Source: Congeria kusceri (lineage: Eukaryota > Mollusca > Bivalvia > Myida > Dreissenidae). From it: 64,000 nt of DNA. The number at the start of each line of letters is the position of its first letter. The stretch's first letter is position 1. The stretch lies in contig CM051030.1 of assembly GCA_027627225.1 (NCBI GenBank), positions 28,411,927 to 28,475,926 of the forward strand. The letters run 5' to 3'. Both the position numbers and the translations under genes were made by a program. Below are positions 57,201 to 64,000 of the stretch, piece after piece. The notes beneath the pieces were generated by a model that worked only from the letters and a program-made list of their open reading frames with translations, was not told the DNA's origin and searched no databases.

Positions 57201-57775
57201 ACTACAAAACTTTTATATAAGGTAGCACCATAAATGAAAGTCAAGATCGTAATGTTCTATGTTTGGAAGTCAAAAGATACATATTTACATGTAGAAGAAT
57301 AATATAACACCAAACTTCAATGGTCATAAGAGCCTATACTTTTCATATACAGTATATAACTTTTTTAAACTTTCAGAAACTGAAGTTATAAGGTGGTCAC
57401 TCTTAAAAAAATGTGTGAAGCAATCATGTAGTTACATTTATAGACAAAATAACAAAAGCCAAATAAATGTATAATGCATGTATTCAACAGTATAAACATG
57501 TATGTACATTTTACATTTGATGATTCTTGAACATGTGGGCTCGATGTACTATGTTTTTCCTTATTATGTTATAACTTTTATAGACCGTCTGACAGTTAAA
57601 AAGAAACTTTTTTATGAATTAGTTAATGTTTAATACCCGTATACCATTATGAATATGTTATAATGAAACAGATGTTATATCCATGTGCTATTTGTATATG
57701 TTTATATATATGTATGTATGTATATTTGTATAGTTTATATGACGAAAATAAAGGTTACGTATGGAAAAAAGAATA
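53775..57775 (+). mobile_element. near full-length but decayed LINE (L1/Tx1-like)
   Basis: Plus-strand endonuclease, reverse transcriptase and C-terminal cysteine region occur in the right order over 4 kb, ending in an A-rich tail (GGAAAAAAGAATAAA, about 57760-57775). Clade assignment from motif style only. Many stops and frame changes. Confidence 0.8.
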
Positions 57776-58443
57776 AATCTGAATTATCTACAACATTTGT
57801 ATTGAAATAATTCAGTAATAGGACTTTGAAAAACATTAAAACACGACATGAAAAAATGCTTTTTTTTATTTTACTACGTATACAACATTACGCTGCAATT
57901 TTTTTTAAATTTCTGTTTGATTATAAAGATAGTTGAATTTAAATTGCCAATGCATAAGGCTGAACTACTGCAACAAATCAGATTACGTCTAAGTCCAGTA
58001 TAGTATAATTATGATTCGTAAACCTATCAGCAATCAGGATTTGCCATGCCCACTATTTGTTGACGATCGCGCCCGGGTTTGAAAGGAGCAGTCCAGAAAT
58101 ATATTGATACGAGTAAAAATTTGCAAAAAGTGTTTCTAATGGACACGTTAAAAAATAAAATACAAAAACAAACCATTGAAATCTGTGAAGTATTAACATG
58201 TTGGTAACTTGCTATCATCTATTTTCTGCGATAACTGGTGATGACTCTTGAATAAACCAGCACGTACTCTATTATATATTCCGTTCGTACCAAGTGCTTT
58301 TGAACAATGCCTTTCGTAAATAAGAACCAGATTTCGGACGAATAAACACCATACATGTTCATAAGAACTATTACTAAAATTACGATGTATTGACTTAGAT
58401 CTCATGGACAGCAGCTTAACATTAAACGAATCCGCATTTTAAG
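57776..58443. other. no gene seen
   Basis: AT-rich. Overlapping minus frames (58027-58218 and 58193-58405) have no recognisable motif. Confidence 0.4.
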
Positions 58444-58476
58444 ATGGCGGAAGAAGAGTTACCCGGTAGAGATCTC
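58444..58476 (+). CDS. possible first coding exon (MAEEELPGRDL)
   Basis: AAGATGGCGGAAGAAGAG is an excellent translation-start context and encodes an acetyl-type N-terminus seen in many intracellular proteins. A possible donor, CTCG|GTATTTC, follows after 11 codons. No second exon with matching phase was found downstream, so the call is tentative and the frame may simply stop at 58503-58506. Confidence 0.25.
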
Positions 58477-59264
58477 GGTATTTCAAGTAACTTTCTTCCT
58501 GCCTGATTTAATTATATAAATCGGATATATACAAATTGTGAAATACTGTGTAAATGTTGATAAAAAAGTCATATTCGAATGGGAACCGTACTAAATATCG
58601 TCTATTTGTTGACTTAAAATTTTGTGTTGTAGATGCTTTTGCTTGCGCACTATTTAGCATTCCTTATTTTTTGAAGGAAATCTTTGTCAATATAAGTCCT
58701 TTGGAAACAATCGAAAATGCCAGCTGCATTGACAAGTGTTGATTTTCCTTTCCAAAAATTATTGGCGATTTATTGCAAAAATAATTCATATTTTTGACAA
58801 GTATCAATTACGAAAAGTTAAACTCTATTAATAGGAATACTTTAATGCTGATGGTATATCAATTGAAGGCACGTATGTGTATTACGAACAATCAACTTGA
58901 TTGCCTTTTTACGTCAGCTTGAATAAATGACCGTTTGTGATTAATAAATATATATTTAGAATTTTATAAAAATGGATGCTTATGTTGTTATTAAAACTTA
59001 AATTTGTCTTTAATCTGTACTTCTTTACTTGTTTTAAAAAAACATCACATAGTGCCAATAGAAAAAGTAGGAGGGAAAAAACTTCAATAAAAAAACAATG
59101 TTCCATCCCGTCTGATTTTTTGGAAAAAGGGCCTGAGAAACAATTCATTAACTTTTTTAGCCCTATGGCTGCATTTGCACAGGTCTGCCAGCCCCTTTAA
59201 TACATAGATGTCTTGCCTGTTAGACTAAATTATATCACCAGAATTACTTAACACGTGACTTGTG
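58477..59264. other. no confirmed gene; one open tail-like frame
   Basis: A plus frame at 59040-59200 (SANRKSRREKTSIKKQ, then FLEKGPEKQFINFF to a stop) follows a possible acceptor region but lacks splice support. The rest is AT-rich. Confidence 0.3.
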
Positions 59265-59965
59265 GTTTCCACTGCTGCCCATCGAGGTAGGGTTATTACG
59301 TCTCAAACCGTTGGGCGTAGAGAAATTGTGCGTAAGGATGCTTTTGCCTACATATTAAAGCGAATGAATGTACACGGTAAGTAAGACAGCGTTACACCAC
59401 TGATAACATAGCGCCTTTCTCGGAAACAAGGCTGATGGGAGTCGGACCACTTCCAGTAGGAGCTCTTAAACCGTGGCTGACTGCCCAGTTCCGGCATAAC
59501 GGTCAGTGTCAGGATAATGTTTCCGAGCTATACAATATATTAATTCGAATACATGCAAATCGGAGTTTCGCCGCTCGTACGCAGGGAGACGTTTTGTCTA
59601 TGTAAACTATATTCATGTGTTTATCGGGAACAGTGAGGCCGAGAGGCGTCGGACCACTTCCAGTAGGAGCGCTTTAGGTTCCCGCGGCTGCCTGTTTAGG
59701 TCAGGGCATTAATGCTCAAACCGTTTGGCGTAGATCAAGTATGCGCCAGGAGACATTTTGCATAAATATCAATACAAATATACATGGTTATTAAAGTAGC
59801 GTTGCGCCATTGCTAACGACTTTCTCAGAAACGGAGGCGTCGGGCTTCATCCAGTAGGAGCGCTTGAGGTTCCCGCGGCTGTCTGATCAGGTCCGGGCAT
59901 CAAGGCTCGAACCGTTGGCAGTAAACAAATTGATCGTCAAGAGACGTTTTCACTGTACCGGAGGG
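59265..59965 (+). repeat. tandem repeat of about 200 bp, three to four units
   Basis: GTCGGACCACTTCCAGTAGG (59442), its copy at 59648 and a variant at 59839 (GTCGGGCTTCATCCAGTAGG) are 206 and 191 bp apart. A second word, CAAACCGTTGGGCGTAG, recurs at about 59305, 59717 and 59905 (variants). Units are markedly GC-richer than the flanks and include TTCCCGCGGCTG. Confidence 0.75.
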
Positions 59966-61889
59966 CACCGCATCTTCAGTAACAAATTTAACTATTTATT
60001 GTATTACGTATTAAGCTAAAATGCGATATCACAGCCACTGAATTTAAAAGTGCTGATGGTTTCTGATTAACACGTGAACATAAACATGGAGTATTTAATT
60101 CTATGGCTATTAGAGGGGAGTTGTGGGCATATTTAGTTTCAACACGGGATAGCTTTGTTGCGTATTTTCGATTAATCAAATTATTCTATTTGAAATATGC
60201 CGTAACTAATTATGAAGACATTGATTTTATGTACGATGTTTAAAGTGTAAAATTTCCTTTACCAGTCTATTTTAGCAACAATTGATTTAAAACTATCCAA
60301 ATCTAGTTTCTGTATTCACATACATGTATCTCGTCAATACTTATTTAAACTTGGGAAATGTTATAAGAGAACTCAAGATTTTGTATTATTTTTATTTATA
60401 AATTATTAAATATATAATACAAGAATAATACGTACACGACATACGGTAATTTAATTACTGGTACATTTCATTATTTGGGTGACGTCACCAACTGACTGGA
60501 ATGACGTGTGTACCAAATTTAAACGTTTTCTCGGGTTTCACAAAAAAAAAATGAACTATGAAACTAACCTCATTTTATCATTTACATATTGATGGATGAC
60601 GAAAATGAATCGATGTTCGAATTAAGCATAATATGCAATAATTGTAATAATACTTAAATATTAAAACTAGCTGAAACTAAATGTACATTATCAGTCAAGC
60701 GCAGTTGTCTGCACTCGACCGCGGTATCATAGGTTCTACTCTACTTATCATGCATTTAAACAATGCATTTCTGATAATTTAGACACCGAATAGCATACTT
60801 TAATCAGTAACATTACGTAGATAGCAAATGAGGAAATACACATTTTCGTACAAGATAAAAACAAATCCCTATTTTAAAGTGGGAAAATGTTCCCATTTTC
60901 AAAAGTGGGAATTTTTTTTAATCCTGCTACTCACCATTAGTTTTTTCTCACTAAAACGTTTGACATGTTTCAACTGACCATTTCACATCGCAAAACGTAA
61001 TTCTAGATCGCTTAATAATATATTTCATATTATGGCCTGAACTATCAAGTTTCATCTTGAGAAACGCCGGTTAATACAAGTGGATGGGTTTTCATATTTC
61101 CGTATTGCATCAATGTAATTGAAAATAAGGAAGTTGTTAAACTTTTAAGTCTTCTTAATTTTTTAGAAATGACTATGTCAAAAGAAACATTTGGTTGTTT
61201 TGTCACTTCAAGTTCATCATTTTAAAACAGTATTGTGCAATGCATTTTACTATTTAATATATTAATATTTACATGAACTTATTTTAATGGATATTATTTT
61301 GTTTTATATTAAAGACAAGACACCTTACATAAGAACAATTATTAGCGCCCTATCGTATTTTCTAACGGTGACAAAAAAAAACCAATGCAAACATTATCGA
61401 TTGCGACGGTTTCTCAAGAACATTTTATCTAAAAGTAAATGTTTGTGTAACAATCCTAGCATTAATAATAAATTGTATTGCCCATTTCGTCTGGTGCCTG
61501 GCATCTCAAACGTTTGAAAATTAATAAGATAGTTTTTCAATTCACTCAACATTAAAACCAGTTTACTAGCGGGTTGGTAATTAAGGAAATACACATAGAA
61601 AACATTGTATTCTTCTTCTGACGCCTCTTGTTCGGCTGTTACTGTTTATTTTAATTTCCCCATTCTAAAATCATTTTAGAAAAAGATGAAGCGTCTTTTT
61701 GAGAATGTGAAATATGAAACGCTGTCAGAAACATTTATATATTTAAATACTAGATTTATATTATACATATTTTAAAAACATAACTTCCTATCCTAACAAG
61801 CGTCACATCTTCCACCGAAACTAATTTTAAAGATGAACATTCTATAATACAATTTAATCACTTTACTACGGAAGCCTGATTCCACCAAT
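59966..61889. other. no gene seen
   Basis: AT-rich intergenic DNA. A small imperfect repeat of GTGGGAAAATGTTCCCATTT type lies at 60880-60915. Confidence 0.4.
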
Positions 61890-62590
61890 TCGCCATCCAC
61901 CATCTTTTTCATGCAACAACCACTCCCGTCCTCAACAACATCTATATCATACTACTATTCCTAGTTTCACCTTCTTGCTCAGAACCACTCAGAACCACTC
62001 TCACGCTCTCCACCATGTTCACCCCAAAACAATTATCAGCTTCAATGCCATCTTCATCACCACCACAATCAGCATTACCACCATCTTTATCTTTCCACCA
62101 CCACTCTCATCCCCACCAATCTGTTCCGCCCATCAATGCTGTCACAACTCACACTCTTGCCACAATCTGCACTTTTTCCAACCTGGCCCTCACCGCCATC
62201 TTATCCATCACCACATAATCTCTAACCCTGACAGTCATCTGTACCACCTCCACCTTCATTTGCACCACAATCATCATCAATGGCTATCTCAGACTCATCA
62301 ACATCATCAAAAACACACCACACTATCACTGCCATCTTCATCCTCCACCACTTACAACCTCACCATCATCATGTCCGCCACCAATATCACCTTCACTACC
62401 ATCTTCATCACAATCACCATGTTCAACCTAACCACAGTCATCATAAGAACCGACCTCACCCTCACCACCATCTTCACCGCTACCACAACCTTCATTTGCA
62501 CCACCATCATCACCACTGCCACTCACAGCCCACCATACATTTTTACGGAATTAATGATAAAGATTACGATAATTTTTCATACAAGTAGAC
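61890..62590. repeat. low-complexity ACC/ATC-rich tract, about 700 bp
   Basis: Strongly C+A/T-biased on the plus strand (almost no G), with repeated CACCATCTTCATC, CACCACCATC and CATCATCA words in irregular order. Thr/His-rich frames of 206 and 102 aa result from this bias. An old, degenerate trinucleotide or hexanucleotide expansion. Confidence 0.75.
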
Positions 62591-64000
62591 GGTAATATGT
62601 TCACAAGTTTATTTATGTTATTATATTTCAGTTTCAAAAGGTGTTATTCCATAATGTGTTACAGGGTATTTATATTGGTTGTTTGTATGTGTGTTAAATT
62701 AAACACTTTCTGTGCATCTTTAACGTCTATTCACTGCCATTAATTGTTTTAATAACTCGGCGTAAAAGTCAAAAGCAAATTATTGATTTTGTTTGACGTT
62801 ATCAAGTTTTGTCATGCGTCACGTCTGATTTGGTTTTGATGTCACTGCCTCTGGTCACTGCCACTGTCTTAATCACTATTCTGTTCTTGTATACTGCTCT
62901 TTATTAAACTACAATCATGTGTAAGATACACAACCCAATAAATTGTCTATCTCGAATATATAGGAAATCCTGATCAGTTTTCATCCTTCTGTGTATTCAG
63001 TCCGCGACAAGCAAGTAAATCACCGTGCCTGCTACGCCATTAGTTGCATATGTATACTATATATTTAGGTCATAATCTTAGTGTATATTTATTTAAAATT
63101 GTAATTGTATTCAGAACCTGTTTTAGTCGTTCTACGTTATGTAATGTGAAAATTCGACAACAAAGATTAAATTTCATTTCAATCTAGCCATAATAGTACA
63201 TTTTTAAATAGGGCAGCCGACTTTATTGGTCGTTAAAATACCCTTAACGATTTCTCTTCAAGAAATATGTACGGGAGCACGATTCACGGAATGTAACTTG
63301 TAAAACATCATCAGCTTACAAAAGCTAAATTTTGTGTTTTTATTACATGTTTGCTTTCCTTAGTTGGCTTTATCCACACAACGTAAATGTTAATGGAGGG
63401 TACAATGTCATTAAACAGAAGCTACGTCAGCGATGTAAAGCAAGTCATTAATGGCTCGTGAATAAAGGTTCAACGCGCACATCTCAACTTTGAATGTTAA
63501 AAAAATATACGCAAGTGAATCATTGTGCTTAGCTCTGCACTCAATTTAGAAATGAATAAAAACAAACATTGCCTGCATTGTCTACTGAAAACTTCGGCAC
63601 TAATAATTCATATTTCTTACTGGCGAATAATTTTTTTTTCATTATATGTATGTGTCCGGTTGATGGTGGTCGGTAATCCACAGTAGATATCCATTAGACG
63701 GGGACGATAATTCACAGTTAGTATCCGATGTATGGGACGGGGAGTTAACATGTCTTGTCGTTAATATCCTCCACCAGAAGCTGCAAAGTAATTGTCCAGC
63801 AGATGAGAGTGGGGAATTGTCAATAAGTATTTTTCCAACATATTTATTCCGGGATTTTTATTCCGTGTTTGAAGTATACAGTGTCTGTATTAACCAGCCA
63901 TTTTAGTTTTTATATATACAATTTATTTTAATTTAATATATTTAAAACATTGTATTGTGATATATTGTATGTATTATGTGTTTTTTTTATGTGTGTGTTT
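62591..64000. other. no gene seen
   Basis: AT-rich. A two-copy ~50-bp repeat (GGTAATCCACAGTAGATATCC and variant GATAATTCACAGTTAGTATCC, given as overlapping words) lies at 63670-63745. Confidence 0.4.

Noticed and set aside
61975..62595. 206-aa Thr/His/Ser-rich protein
   Set aside because: Low-complexity ACC/ATC tract lacking G, hence few stop codons; two overlapping frames are equally open.

Overview
This is nuclear DNA of an animal, most likely a bivalve mollusc. The DNA is AT-rich and genes appear as short exons with GT-AG introns. Most identifiable sequence is transposable elements. The bivalve assignment is an inference from memory of the repeat vocabulary (elements starting TTAGCTCACCTGAGC, 165-bp tandem cores, non-LTR elements of this kind) and was not checked by search.

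Two host genes can be rebuilt, both as the 3' ends of single-pass membrane receptors on the + strand, and both largely invisible to a single-ORF view. (1) Exons 6532-6632 and 7598-7786 encode a cytoplasmic tail with YxN motifs, an ITIM (LIYADL) and an ITSM-like motif (TEYAEV), followed by a 3' UTR with AATAAA. (2) Seven phase-consistent exons from 23644 to 26205 encode a transmembrane helix and a tyrosine-containing tail. A third candidate is a short intronless reading frame on the - strand (1384-1698), with a 93-bp palindrome just past its stop.

Layout: 1-2.3 kb, small ORF and palindrome. 2.3-22.4 kb, a nested graveyard of tandem-core elements in at least seven sequence families. Many members share one plan: a TTAGCTC-type head, GTCC/GTCG-rich leader, tandem units that cluster near 165 bp, and a GC-rich 3' hairpin followed by CTCTTGTT or similar. 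This plan resembles Helentron-associated elements. The region also holds receptor 1 and a 5'-truncated LINE with an 11-bp target duplication. 23.6-26.2 kb, receptor 2 with a Penelope-like remnant in an intron. 28,631-33,684, a Harbinger transposon with both ends, a HARBI1-type transposase and a convergent Myb/SANT-like gene, both damaged. 34.0-34.3 kb, a tRNA-derived SINE. 38.8-41 kb and 49 kb, trinucleotide microsatellites. 42-48.5 kb, an unidentified head-to-tail element pair whose long copy (5.8 kb) carries three sets of degenerate hairpins, including 16 copies of one core at about 140-bp spacing. 50.7-57.8 kb, LINE remains (an ORF1-like piece, then endonuclease and reverse transcriptase) separated by a perfect 62-bp inverted repeat. 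59.3-60 kb, a 200-bp tandem repeat. 61.9-62.6 kb, a low-complexity ACC/ATC tract.

The best candidates for something undescribed are the hairpin-array element at 42-48.5 kb and the common architecture of the unrelated tandem-core families. No prokaryotic features, CRISPR arrays or rRNA genes were seen.
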